Below, one piece after another: positions 7,718-15,680 of a DNA stretch of 64,000 nt. Below the pieces are notes generated by a model. That model was not told the DNA's origin. It ran no database searches and was given only the letters and a program-made list of their open reading frames with translations. A program made the translations under genes and the position numbers. The stretch is from positions 4,278,001 through 4,342,000 of the forward strand of contig NZ_CP043661.1 of NCBI RefSeq assembly GCF_014217565.1, given 5' to 3'. Positions within the stretch are counted from its first letter, which is position 1, and each line of letters begins with the position of its first letter. Source of the stretch: Kribbella qitaiheensis. GTDB lineage: Bacteria; Actinomycetota; Actinomycetes; Propionibacteriales; Kribbellaceae.

Positions 7718-9121
7718 GTGGCTGAGAAGGGCATCCCGTCCTGGCCGAAGGTCACGATCCGGCTGTACGACGACCACAACGCCGAGGTGAAGATCGCCGG
7801 GCGTAGTCACCCGGTGAATCATCACGATCCGCGCCAGGCCGCGATCGCGCTGGTCGCCGAACGGTCGGCCCAGCTCGGTCGCGCGATGAAGGCGACCGCG
7901 GTCGAGTCCGACGGTTCCTCCTGGCCGCTGATCATCCATCCGGACGGTCAGGTCGAGGCCGTCGAGGTGGCGACCAAGAACGACAAGCCGATCTGGCCGA
8001 TCATCGCCGCTGCCGCGCTGGCCGTCGTACTGGTCGCTGGTACGGCGCTGTATCTGCTGGTGATCCGCGATCACGGCCCGGCCAAGCCCACGTCGACCGA
8101 GTCGCCGAAGCTCCCCGAGCTGCCGAAGCCGGAGGTCAAGGCGGACCAGTTCGCGGCCCGGCCCGCGCCGCCTGGCTGGAGCACCAACGCCGCCTGGACG
8201 ATCGACATCAAACCGGACACCCACCCGGCCGTCTCACCGGACGGTAGCGAGGTCGCGGTGCTCACTGCCGACCAGAAGCTCGTCGTCCTCGACAGCGCCG
8301 GGAAGGTGATCTACCAGGACAAGGTGCCGCGCGACACCACCAGTCCGGTCTACACCACTGTCGATTCCAAGCCGGTGCTCGCGGCAACCGCACCGGGTTC
8401 CCTGTTCTACTGGCCGGGCGACGGCGCGCCGCCGACCGATATCGAGCTGCCGGACTCGGCGCAGGTGCAGTTCTTCGGATCGTCCCCCCTGGTCGACATG
8501 GGCACCGAGGCCGGCGCGAGCGTCGTCACCGGTGGCGAGTTGCAAGCGGCACCGAACCAGCCACGGTTGTCGACGATCTTGCTTGCCGACGGCAACCGAG
8601 TGCTGATGGCGCGGTACGCCGGGCCCTTGTACTGGAGTGAGCCGGGCAAGGATCTGGTCACTCTGCAGCCCAAGCCGCCGCCCGGAGCCAAGAGCATCGA
8701 CCACATCGTCGCGGCGAGCGCCGGCCGGGTGATCGTGCACTGGACCACCGGCAAGGCCAACGAGGTCATCGTCTCGGTGAACTCGACGGCGAACGGCGCC
8801 GTCGTGGCGACCTGCCCCAAGGTCAGCCCGGACCAGGCCGACGACTGGCACTGGCTGCCGGACCAGGCGGGCAAGGTGGCCTCCCTCGGCGAATGCCTGA
8901 TCAACTTCACCAGCGGCAAGACCAGCCTGCTCACCCAGTTCGAGCCGCAGTCGGTAAACCAGACGACGATCTACGGCCAGGTCGGTGGCGACCTGGTCTC
9001 GGTCGTCCCGGGCAGCAAGCTCGTCAAGCTCCAGCCCAACACGGCCCGCCCCTGGGGCACCGCCGGCGACCACGCCATCGTCGTCCACGACTCAGTCCTC
9101 TACGCCCTGGACAAAAAGTGA
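7718..9121 (+). CDS. Membrane-anchored protein with extracytoplasmic beta-propeller-like domain
   Basis: 467 residues from a GTG. Residues 1-85 form a cytoplasmic domain (contains WPKVTIRLYDDHNAEVKI), residues about 90-112 a single transmembrane helix (IIAAAALAVVLVAGTALYLL), then a Pro/Glu linker and about 340 exported residues. The exported part has repeated strands such as PAVSPDGSEVAVLT and DGNRVLMARY, reminiscent of WD40/PQQ-like propeller blades. It is transcribed divergently from the secretion-like operon across a 246-bp gap, so it may be functionally linked, but I do not recognise a named family. The next gene overlaps its stop. Confidence 0.7.
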   Translation: MAEKGIPSWPKVTIRLYDDHNAEVKIAGRSHPVNHHDPRQAAIALVAERSAQLGRAMKATAVESDGSSWPLIIHPDGQVEAVEVATKNDKPIWPIIAAAALAVVLVAGTALYLLVIRDHGPAKPTSTESPKLPELPKPEVKADQFAARPAPPGWSTNAAWTIDIKPDTHPAVSPDGSEVAVLTADQKLVVLDSAGKVIYQDKVPRDTTSPVYTTVDSKPVLAATAPGSLFYWPGDGAPPTDIELPDSAQVQFFGSSPLVDMGTEAGASVVTGGELQAAPNQPRLSTILLADGNRVLMARYAGPLYWSEPGKDLVTLQPKPPPGAKSIDHIVAASAGRVIVHWTTGKANEVIVSVNSTANGAVVATCPKVSPDQADDWHWLPDQAGKVASLGECLINFTSGKTSLLTQFEPQSVNQTTIYGQVGGDLVSVVPGSKLVKLQPNTARPWGTAGDHAIVVHDSVLYALDKK

Positions 9122-9444
9122 CCCCTGTACGCCGTGACGCGCGTGGCGGGCGAGAGGCCTGTCCTCGCCCGGAGGGACGGGTTGGCCGACAGCGGAAGGG
9201 GTGGCGGCGCGGGGTTGGGGTGGTGGTCGTGCTGGTGGCGTTGAGCGGGTTCGGGCTGGCGCCCGCGGTGGCGGACGACGAGGATCCGCGGCCGACCGAC
9301 TGGCCGTCCGTCAAGGCGCCGACCGAGGGTGGCGCCGGTCAGTCCGATCCCGAACCGACCGAACTGCCGACCATCAAGAAGCCCGACTCGCCCGGCGACG
9401 AAGACCCAGGCCCCACGGAATGGCCAGCTCCCGACCCCACCTGA
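9118..9444 (+). CDS. Small secreted Pro/Asp/Glu-rich protein
   Basis: 108 residues starting at a GTG that overlaps the TGA of the preceding gene (GTGA), so it is probably translationally coupled. A basic N region with two Arg/Lys clusters leads into a hydrophobic core VGVVVVLVALSGFGLAPAVA, consistent with a signal peptide cleaved after AVA. The mature part is a short acidic, proline-rich chain with the recurring pattern PTDWP, PTELP, PTEWP. No catalytic motif is visible; it is likely disordered. Function unknown. Confidence 0.62.
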   Translation: MTPVRRDARGGREACPRPEGRVGRQRKGWRRGVGVVVVLVALSGFGLAPAVADDEDPRPTDWPSVKAPTEGGAGQSDPEPTELPTIKKPDSPGDEDPGPTEWPAPDPT

Positions 9445-9489
9445 CCGGACCAGCGCACCAGCTGCCGGACAGCAACCGCTGGACCTCGG

Positions 9490-9718
9490 CGGCTCTTGCC
9501 GATGCCGCCCATTCCGCCGACCGCGGAGACGACGATGCCCGGAGACTCCCGATCCGGGTTCTTGATCAGGTCGACAGACCGTCGAGGTGCTCCGATCGGC
9601 CGGTGAAGTCGACGATCGGGGGTGGTGGCAACTGCCGCGGTACGCCGTACACGGGGGTGTCGTCGGACTTCGGGCGCCGAGCGGCCTCCACCAACCGGTC
9701 ACGATCGTCGGCTGCCAT
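9490..9718 (-). pseudogene. Remnant of an NB-ARC/AfsR-like regulator
   Basis: On the minus strand an ATG at 9718, preceded by a GGAGG-like site, opens a frame containing VPRQLPPPPIVDFTGRSEHLDGL, the sequence that precedes the ATPase domain in actinobacterial NB-ARC (AfsR/SARP-type) regulators, before a stop. One reading frame over, the continuation IVVSAVGGMGGIGKS gives the P-loop. A one-base frameshift separates the two and everything after the P-loop is missing. The fragment occupies the otherwise gene-free 9445-9737 gap and is clearly non-functional. Confidence 0.68.
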
Positions 9719-9737
9719 CCGGAGGAGGGGTGGTCAG

Positions 9738-9785
9738 AAAAGCAGGACGGCCCGCTTCCTCCGGGGAGGACGCGGGCCGTGCTGG
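9738..9785 (-). terminator. Rho-independent terminator after rplI
   Basis: On the minus strand the sequence CAGCACGGCCCGC, a short loop, then GCGGGCCGTCCTGC followed by TTTTC forms a long GC-rich hairpin with a T tract. It lies just downstream of the rplI stop and ends the ribosomal protein operon. Confidence 0.85.
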
Positions 9786-9794
9786 TGTTCTGGG

Positions 9795-10241
9795 TCAGAC
9801 TGCGACCACGTCGAGGCGGACCGTGGCGGCCACCTCGGGGTGCAGCTGCACCGAGACCGCGTGCTTGCCGGTCGTCTTGATCGGCGAACCGATGTTGATG
9901 ACCCGCTTCTCGAGCAGCGGCCCACCGGCCGACTTGATCGCCGCGGCGACATCCGCCGGGGTGACCGAGCCGAACAGACGACCGGTCTCGCCGGCCTTCA
10001 CGTCCAGTGAGACAGTGAGCTGCTCGAGCTGGTTCTTGACCTCGCTCGCGTGCTCCTTGCCCTGGATCGCCCGGGCGTCACGCGCCCGCTTGATCGACTG
10101 GATCTGCTTCTCTGCTCCACGGGTCCAGCCGATGGCCAGACCACGCGGTACGAGGTAGTTACGGCCGTAGCCGTCCTTGACCTCGACGATTTCGCCGGGG
10201 GCTCCGAGGCCCTCGACTTCCTGCGCCAGGATGAGCTTCAT
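9795..10241 (-). CDS. rplI: 50S ribosomal protein L9
   Basis: 148 residues, the normal bacterial L9 length. It begins MKLILAQEVEGLGAPGEIVEVKDGYGRNYLVPRGLA, the diagnostic N-terminal 23S rRNA-binding domain; a long helix follows, and the C-terminal domain contains the typical LFGSVTPADVAAAI. Last gene of the rpsF-ssb-rpsR-rplI operon, 14 bp after rpsR, and followed by a strong terminator. In many genomes dnaB comes next; here it is replaced by an NB-ARC remnant and a divergent accessory region. Confidence 0.98.
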   Translation of the reverse strand: MKLILAQEVEGLGAPGEIVEVKDGYGRNYLVPRGLAIGWTRGAEKQIQSIKRARDARAIQGKEHASEVKNQLEQLTVSLDVKAGETGRLFGSVTPADVAAAIKSAGGPLLEKRVINIGSPIKTTGKHAVSVQLHPEVAATVRLDVVAV

Positions 10242-10255
10242 GTCTCAGACCTCCC

Positions 10256-10489
10256 TCAGCGAGCGGTGCTCGTGTAAGGCAGCAAAGCCACCTCGCGAGC
10301 GTTCTTGATTGCGGTGGCCACATCGCGCTGGTGCTGCACGCAGTTGCCCGTCACCCGGCGCGCACGGATCTTGCCGCGGTCGGAGATGAACTTGCGCAGC
10401 AGCGCGGTGTCCTTGTAATCGACGTACGTCGCCTTGTCCTTGCAGAAGCCGCAGACCTTCTTCTTCGGCTTCCGAATGATCTTGGCCAT
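10256..10489 (-). CDS. rpsR: 30S ribosomal protein S18
   Basis: 77 residues with the S18 core YKDTALLRKFISDRGKIRARRVTGNC. A CGFC pair near the N terminus and a later NCVQH suggest the zinc-binding form (C-x2-C plus C/H), as opposed to the zinc-free paralogue some actinobacteria use under zinc starvation. It lies between ssb and rplI in the classic order. S18 pairs with S6 on the platform of the small ribosomal subunit. Confidence 0.98.
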   Translation of the reverse strand: MAKIIRKPKKKVCGFCKDKATYVDYKDTALLRKFISDRGKIRARRVTGNCVQHQRDVATAIKNAREVALLPYTSTAR

Positions 10490-10569
10490 TGTGGTGCTCT
10501 CTTCCTACTACTAGAGCCCGGCTGGTGCCGGAATGGTCACTCGGATTTGTGTTGTGGCCCTGTCACGGG

Positions 10570-11163
10570 TCAGAACGGAGGCTCTTCCATCGAGCCGCCG
10601 CCACTCTGACCTGCCCAGGGGTCGTTCTGCGGGGCGGCCTGGCCGCCCCCACCCTGCGGGGTCGCCCAGGGGTCGTTCTGCGGAGCGCCGCCACCCTGGC
10701 CGCCGCCACCACCGAAACCACCGCCGGAGTTACCACCACCGGAATTGCCACCGCCACCGCCACCACCGAAGTCGCCACCGCCGCCACCAGGGCCGGACCG
10801 CATGGCCTTGGTGACCTTGGCGGTAGCGCTACGCAGGCTGGGGCCGACCTCGTCCACGTCGATCTCGAAGACCGTGCGCTTCTGGCCCTCACGGTCGTCG
10901 TACGAGCGCGACTTGAGCCGGCCCTGCACGATCACGCGCATTCCGCGCTGCAGCGACTCGGCCACGTTCTCAGCGGCCTGCCGCCAGACGGAACAACTCA
11001 GGAACAGCGACTCGCCGTCCTTCCATTCACCTGACTGCCGGTCGTACGTCCGTGGGGTCGACGCGATCCGGAAGTTCGCGACGGCCGCGCCGGACGGCGT
11101 GAACCTGAGCTCAGGATCGTCGACAAGGTTGCCGACCATTGTGACGACGGTTTCGCCTGCCAT
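10570..11163 (-). CDS. ssb: Single-stranded DNA-binding protein
   Basis: 197 residues. The N-terminal OB fold (about 1-115) starts MAGETVVTMVGNLVDDPELRFTPSG and contains FRIASTPR and SLFLSCSVWRQAAENVAESL. A long glycine-rich, disordered linker (about 122-180) holds two PQNDPWA repeats. The acidic-hydrophobic tip MEEPPF is the conserved C-terminal peptide that recruits replication and repair proteins. It coats single-stranded DNA in replication, recombination and repair. Located between rpsF and rpsR, as usual. Confidence 0.97.
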   Translation of the reverse strand: MAGETVVTMVGNLVDDPELRFTPSGAAVANFRIASTPRTYDRQSGEWKDGESLFLSCSVWRQAAENVAESLQRGMRVIVQGRLKSRSYDDREGQKRTVFEIDVDEVGPSLRSATAKVTKAMRSGPGGGGGDFGGGGGGGNSGGGNSGGGFGGGGGQGGGAPQNDPWATPQGGGGQAAPQNDPWAGQSGGGSMEEPPF

Positions 11164-11255
11164 TGCCGTTCCTCCTGCATTCGGGTGTGACTGTGTCCAC
11201 AGCTATCAGTACCGGCTGGTGCCGACAGTTCTGAAGCTGCTGACGACCCCAGGGA

Positions 11256-11546
11256 TTACTTCTGATCCGGACGAAGGACCTTGGTGCGCAGAATCGACTC
11301 GTTCAGCGTGAGCTGACGGTCGAGTTCCTTCACGACTGCCGGCTCGGCCGTCAGTTCGATGATCGCGTAGATGCCTTCAGACTTCTTCTTGACGTCGTAG
11401 GCCAGCTTGCGACGGCCCCAGATGTCGACCTTCTCGACTGATCCACCTTCCTTGCGGACGATGTTCAGGTACGTGTCCAGCGACGGCTCGACGGTACGCT
11501 CTTCGAGCTCAGGGTCGAGGATCACCATGACTTCATAACGACGCAT
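11256..11546 (-). CDS. rpsF: 30S ribosomal protein S6
   Basis: 96 residues, full length, starting MRRYEVMVILDPELEERTVEP and containing IWGRRKLAYDVKKKSEGIYAII, both diagnostic of S6. A good ribosome site (GAAGGAGGTGG) lies upstream. First gene of the operon; S6 forms a complex with S18 encoded two genes later. Confidence 0.98.
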   Translation of the reverse strand: MRRYEVMVILDPELEERTVEPSLDTYLNIVRKEGGSVEKVDIWGRRKLAYDVKKKSEGIYAIIELTAEPAVVKELDRQLTLNESILRTKVLRPDQK

Positions 11547-11690
11547 GCGCGAACTCCACCTCCTTCGGACTTGGCGGCCACGGTCTCTCCGTGGCAGGAG
11601 GGCGATGCGGTGCTTTCGCCGACAATCGCCGTCGACTCAAGCAGTAAGCCCGGTCGAAGGACCGGGCCAACACTGACAGAATACCAGTCC
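11547..11690 (-). promoter_or_regulatory. Leader/promoter region of the rpsF operon with two hairpins
   Basis: On the minus strand a GCCCGGTC-CTTC-GACCGGGC hairpin (11648-11667) and a CCACGG-AGAGA-CCGTGG hairpin (11578-11594) lie in the roughly 140 bases ahead of rpsF, with a TATTCT box just upstream of the first. Bacterial rpsF leaders often carry an RNA element bound by the S6:S18 pair; these hairpins are candidates, but I could not confirm the conserved loop and bulge. Confidence 0.4.
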
Positions 11691-11737
11691 CCGGATACCC
11701 TCCTGACCACTTATCCACAGGCACCGGGGCCCGATTC

Positions 11738-12409
11738 TCAGGTGTCCGGCTCGTCCTCGTCCACGTCGCCGACAACCAGCAGGTCGATGTGGATCGCGAG
11801 CGGCTTCCCGTCCGCGTCGACCGTGCAGACCACCGGGTAGACGCCGTCACCCCACCCCGAATGAGCCAGTACGACGTTCTCGGCCGCCTTCGCGGCAGGC
11901 ATCACGATGTTGGCGCAGCCCGCGATCAGGTGCTGCTCCGAGTCCATCAGCGAGAACCAGCTGTCGTCGGTGTCGTTGTCGAACACCTCCTCGTACCAGT
12001 CGCCGGCCGGCATCGCGGCCGGGATCGCCTCGGCATCGGCGAATCCCACTGTCCCCGCGTCGACGGCGACGACCCAGTACTCCTCGACCGGCAACTCCTC
12101 GTCCGACCGGGTCGCCGGTACGACGTCGGCTGCTTCACCGTCGGCGAGCACGACGCTCAGGTAGGCCTCGCGGAGGTGACTGCCGTCCTGCTCGTCCGAG
12201 ACGTCGGCCACGGTCACCCGCACCGGGTAGTCCCCCGGCGGCACGTCGATGACCTGCCCTTCACCCAGATTCACGAACGGGTCACTCGCCTCGAGCCGCC
12301 CGCTGGGCACGCGGAGGATGCCGAGGTCGTGCACGGTCAGGGACCAGGTCTCGTCGTCGACCAGGACGGGTCCGGGCCGCAAGGCGCGGAAACTCTCTGC
12401 TGCTGGCAT
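11738..12409 (-). CDS. DUF4241 protein
   Basis: 223 residues, predicted soluble and cytoplasmic. Features typical of the DUF4241 family are LRVPSGRLEASDPFVNL, VPPGDYPVRVTVA, VAVDAGTVGFAD and HSGWGDGVYPVVCTVDADG. The biochemical role of the family is unknown; members are often found near toxin-immunity or regulatory genes. The ATG lies 73 bases inside the 3' end of the upstream MFS gene, an unusually long same-strand overlap, and no good ribosome site is visible, so the start is somewhat uncertain. Confidence 0.78.
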   Translation of the reverse strand: MPAAESFRALRPGPVLVDDETWSLTVHDLGILRVPSGRLEASDPFVNLGEGQVIDVPPGDYPVRVTVADVSDEQDGSHLREAYLSVVLADGEAADVVPATRSDEELPVEEYWVVAVDAGTVGFADAEAIPAAMPAGDWYEEVFDNDTDDSWFSLMDSEQHLIAGCANIVMPAAKAAENVVLAHSGWGDGVYPVVCTVDADGKPLAIHIDLLVVGDVDEDEPDT

Positions 12410-13611
12410 CCGGCAAGGCTAGTGACGACCGCCGACAGCCGCGGACGGTGGGCAGAGACCGCGATCAGTGCTGGGATGGCCAGGGCGATGGCGGCGCCTG
12501 ACAGGAGCACGAACCCACCTGCGGCGAAGAGCAGGGTGGATCCAGCCGTCGCCAGCGCGGAGACGGCCCAGACCCAGGCTTCCACCTTGCTCTCCAGCTT
12601 GGCCTGTGTGGCAGGCGTGGTTGCGGCTGTCCGGCTGAGCAGTGCGCTGCCGCCCAGGTAGCAGAGGTTCCAGCCGTAGCCGAGCAGGAACAAACCGGGA
12701 GTGAAGGTCATCCCCGCGGGGCCTGCAACCACCACGGCCGACACGGTGATCGTCACGAGCCCCGCGAGCATCACCGGGCGCGGGCCGGACTTGCCGATCC
12801 ACCAACCGGTGACGGGTGCCAGGGCGAACATGCCGAGGGTGTGGGCCGACAGCATCAAACCAAGTACGCCGAGGCGCTGCCCCTGGTGGTGCGCGTGCAC
12901 CGGCACCGACGTCATCAGCGCCACCATCACCAATTGCCCGACCAGCATCACCCCCGCCGCAACCACAGCAGTACTACGCGCCGCCGCGTTGGGTGTTGCC
13001 GAGTCGCCTGTGGCGGTTGCCGTTCGCACCAGGGCCGCCGGCTCCTCCGGTACGGACGTCGTCGGCGTGATCCGGCTGGCCGCGAGCAGGGCCGCGAAAG
13101 CGGCGATCACGGCGAGCAGGAACGGGCCGGACAGCGACGGCAGTCCCACCGACTCCGCTGCAGCCTTCGCGGGCTCCAGGAGAAATGGACCGCCTGCTGC
13201 CCCCGCAGTACTGGCCCAGACAACCGTGCTCATGGCGGCGGCTCGCCTGGCGGGTGTAGCCGCGTCGGCGGCGGCGTATCGCGACAGCAGGCTTGCCGCG
13301 TTCCCAGCGCCGAGCAGGAACATGCCGACGAAGAGCAGCGCTACCGGTGCTCCGACTGCAGCCAGGGCGGTGAGGGCACCGCCGGCCACTGCGATGCCGT
13401 ACCCGGTCCGCAGGGCTTGGGGACGTCCTAGCCGGACAGTCCACCGCCCGACAGCGACAGCGCCCGCCGCAGTACCGAGAACGCCTGCCGTGTTTGGCAG
13501 ACCGGCCAGCGAAGGAGTCAATTGGTCGGCGATCAGGATGGTGCTCACCGCACTGGCAGCGACCATCGCGGCGTTCATCAGGGCGGCGGCAAGAACGACA
13601 GGAATCAGCAC
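12337..13611 (-). CDS. MFS transporter
   Basis: Polytopic membrane protein with about 12 hydrophobic segments and a central hydrophilic loop (about residues 195-230), the layout of a 12-helix major facilitator. Substrate cannot be read from sequence; proteins of this type are often drug or metabolite exporters. I prefer a GTG at 13611; an in-frame TTG at 13659 has no ribosome site either. The C terminus runs past the last helix as a Ser/Pro-rich tail overlapping the DUF4241 gene. It is divergent from the Lrp-type regulator at 13706, which probably controls it. Confidence 0.8.
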   Translation of the reverse strand: MLIPVVLAAALMNAAMVAASAVSTILIADQLTPSLAGLPNTAGVLGTAAGAVAVGRWTVRLGRPQALRTGYGIAVAGGALTALAAVGAPVALLFVGMFLLGAGNAASLLSRYAAADAATPARRAAAMSTVVWASTAGAAGGPFLLEPAKAAAESVGLPSLSGPFLLAVIAAFAALLAASRITPTTSVPEEPAALVRTATATGDSATPNAAARSTAVVAAGVMLVGQLVMVALMTSVPVHAHHQGQRLGVLGLMLSAHTLGMFALAPVTGWWIGKSGPRPVMLAGLVTITVSAVVVAGPAGMTFTPGLFLLGYGWNLCYLGGSALLSRTAATTPATQAKLESKVEAWVWAVSALATAGSTLLFAAGGFVLLSGAAIALAIPALIAVSAHRPRLSAVVTSLAGCQQQRVSAPCGPDPSWSTTRPGP

Positions 13612-13705
13612 GCCGTCAACGCTAGAAAGGTCGCTCCGCTTCTTGAAGGCGACAAGCAAGGCGCCGGGGCTTGCTAAGGATCGATATCGAAGGTGTTCTG
13701 GGGGA

Positions 13706-14212
13706 ATGACCTTTCAGGATCGAGACCTGGACCCGACCGACTGGCAGATCCTGGCCGAGCTGCAGGCCGACGGGCGGCTGTCATACAACCAGCTCGGCAA
13801 GCGAGTGAACCTGTCGCCGCCGGCGGTCGCGGATCGGGTCCGGCGGCTGGAAGAGTCCGGCGTGATCGTCGGTTACAAGGCCCAAGTGGATCCGGCTCGG
13901 GCCGGGCAGCCGCTGGCAGCGTTCGTTCAGATGCGCTGCACGACCGGGCGCTGTCTGCTGAAGACGACCCGCTCCGAGGACTTCCCCGAAGTCCTGGAGA
14001 TCCACAAGCTCAGCGGTGCGTCCTGCACGATGCTCCGCGTCCGGGTCGCGTCGATGCGCCATCTGGAGGGCCTGTTCGAACGGCTCGGCGAGCACGGTGA
14101 GATCAACACCCACGTCGTCCTGTCCACCGAGTTCGAGGGCCGCCCGGTGCAGCAACCCAGTACGGACGCCCGGCCGGTGACTCGTTCGGAGGGTTGGGGG
14201 GTCGGCGGCTGA
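13706..14212 (+). CDS. Lrp/AsnC family transcriptional regulator
   Basis: 168 residues. Residues about 10-60 (DPTDWQILAELQADGRLSYNQLGKRVNLSPPAVADRVRRLEESGVI) form the AsnC-type winged HTH; a RAM ligand-binding domain follows (about 75-145, with VLEIHKLSGASCTMLRV). These proteins sense amino acids or related metabolites as octamers. GGGGGA precedes the ATG. It lies divergent from the MFS transporter across less than 100 bases, the usual arrangement of an Lrp-type regulator and the exporter it controls. Confidence 0.9.
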   Translation: MTFQDRDLDPTDWQILAELQADGRLSYNQLGKRVNLSPPAVADRVRRLEESGVIVGYKAQVDPARAGQPLAAFVQMRCTTGRCLLKTTRSEDFPEVLEIHKLSGASCTMLRVRVASMRHLEGLFERLGEHGEINTHVVLSTEFEGRPVQQPSTDARPVTRSEGWGVGG

Positions 14213-14255
14213 GCCGGTTTGCGGAAGTGTCGGCGGGCGGCCATAGGGTGATGGC

Positions 14256-15059
14256 ATGAGCTTGAAACTTGGTGCGCACGTCGATCAGGACGACCCGCTG
14301 GCGGAGGCTGCCGACCGGGGTGCGGACCTGGTCCAGTTCTTCCTCGGCGATCCGCAGGGGTGGAAAGGCCCGAAGGTGTCGTACGCCGACGGCGCCGAGG
14401 CGCTGCGCGGGCGGGCGGCTGCGGACGGCATCGATCTGTACGTGCACGCGCCGTACGTGCTGAACGTGGCGACGCTGAACAACCGGATCAGGATTCCCAG
14501 CCGCAAGTTGCTGCAGCAGACGCTGGACAAGGCGGCCGAGGTCGGCGTCAAGGGTGTGATCGTGCACGGTGGTCACGTCGGCAAGGGCGACGACCCGGAG
14601 ATCGGGTTCGACAACTGGCGCAAGTGCATCGAGCGGGCCGAGTTGCCGGTGCCGCTGCTGATCGAGAACACGGCCGGCGGCGACAACGCGATGGCGCGCC
14701 AACTGGACCGGATCGCGCGGCTGTGGGAGGCCGTGCAGGACTCGGGCAACGAGAACGTCGCCAACGTCGGCTTCTGCCTGGATACCTGTCACTTCCATGC
14801 CGGTGGCGAGGACCTGGACTCCGTCGTCGAGAAGGTGCTGGCGATCACCGGGCGGATCGACCTGGTGCACGCCAATGGTTCGCGGGATGCGTTCGGCTCG
14901 GGTGCGGACCGGCACAGCAACTTCGAAGAGGGCGAGATCGACCCCGCCAAGATCGTCTCGGTGGTGAAGGCGGCGGGCGCCCCGGTCGTCGTCGAGACCC
15001 CGAACGGCGACCACGGTCAGAAGGCAGACATCGACTACCTCCGCGCACACCTGAAGTAA
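14256..15059 (+). CDS. Endonuclease IV-like TIM-barrel protein
   Basis: 267 residues. It has the layout of the AP-endonuclease-2/Nfo TIM barrel: LGAHVDQDDPL at strand 1, LYVHAPYVLNVA, VIVHGGHVGKG, LLIENTAGG, GFCLDTCHFHAGG and HANGSRDAFGSGADRHSNF, which supply the His, Glu and Asp ligands of the trinuclear zinc centre. Endonuclease IV cleaves abasic sites in DNA. Length and metal-site motifs agree with deoxyribonuclease IV; a sugar-isomerase-like barrel is the alternative but fits less well. Confidence 0.85.
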   Translation: MSLKLGAHVDQDDPLAEAADRGADLVQFFLGDPQGWKGPKVSYADGAEALRGRAAADGIDLYVHAPYVLNVATLNNRIRIPSRKLLQQTLDKAAEVGVKGVIVHGGHVGKGDDPEIGFDNWRKCIERAELPVPLLIENTAGGDNAMARQLDRIARLWEAVQDSGNENVANVGFCLDTCHFHAGGEDLDSVVEKVLAITGRIDLVHANGSRDAFGSGADRHSNFEEGEIDPAKIVSVVKAAGAPVVVETPNGDHGQKADIDYLRAHLK

Positions 15060-15062
15060 CCA

Positions 15063-15260
15063 GTACTGCGAGCGCTACCGCGGCTGCCGGTTGGCGCGTG
15101 GCTGGGTTAAGGCGTGGGGGGCGAGCCCGTACTACGAGCGCTACCGCGGCTGCCGGTCGGCGCATGGCTGAGGTGAAGGCGGGGAAAGCGCGCTGTACTG
15201 CGGACGCTGATGCGGCTGCGGGTCGCTGCCCGGCCGGGGGTTGGCGCGGAGCCGCGTGCT
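15063..15260. repeat. Three degenerate 66-bp tandem repeats between genes
   Basis: Three units begin with GTACTGCG or GTACTACG at 15063, 15129 and 15195, exactly 66 bp apart. Units 1 and 2 share GAGCGCTACCGCGGCTGCCG and the following GGCGC-TGGCTG; unit 3 is more diverged. They fill the gap between two convergent genes and I see no convincing gene inside. Confidence 0.75.
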
Positions 15261-15265
15261 GCGAG

Positions 15266-15643
15266 TTAGTTGTCGGTGGGGTTGGGGTCGAGGTTGTGGA
15301 GCCAGTAGCCGATGCCCCAGGGGAGCAGTAGGGCCAAGGTCCCCGTGTAGTGGTCGGGGAGGGTGGTGGCTGCGGCGATGGCGATCACGAGTGGGGCTAC
15401 CGAGAGCTGGAGCAGCGTGGCCTTGCCGGCGACTGTTGTGGACAGGTCGACTCGGCCGAGCGCGCACCCGGCGTACAGGGCCGTGAGAGTCAAGGTCGAC
15501 AGGACCACGAGTACGGCGCCTACCCAGGCGAGGGTGCTGACGGTCGCCGGGCCGGTGACCTTGGCGAGCAGGAACAGCAAGGTCAGGGCGCTCAGGGCCG
15601 AGCAGGCCCAGTAGAGGTGAGCGCGTGTTTCGGGTGCCGCCAT
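15266..15643 (-). CDS. Small integral membrane protein
   Basis: 125 residues beginning MAAPETRAHLYW. Four hydrophobic segments (about residues 9-28, 33-55, 70-90, 97-115) separated by short loops, ending in the polar tail LDPNPTDN. No family signature is recognised. It is divergent from the Nudix gene across a 37-bp gap, so their promoters must overlap. Confidence 0.6.
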   Translation of the reverse strand: MAAPETRAHLYWACSALSALTLLFLLAKVTGPATVSTLAWVGAVLVVLSTLTLTALYAGCALGRVDLSTTVAGKATLLQLSVAPLVIAIAAATTLPDHYTGTLALLLPWGIGYWLHNLDPNPTDN

Positions 15644-15680
15644 GGGGCGGACGGTACCGCAGGCAAGGAAGGATAGGGGC

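Noticed and set aside
12337..12409. 73-base overlap of the MFS and DUF4241 genes as a possible frameshift
   Set aside because: No clear conserved sequence continues in another frame, and there is no GGCC-type junction; left as an uncertain natural overlap.
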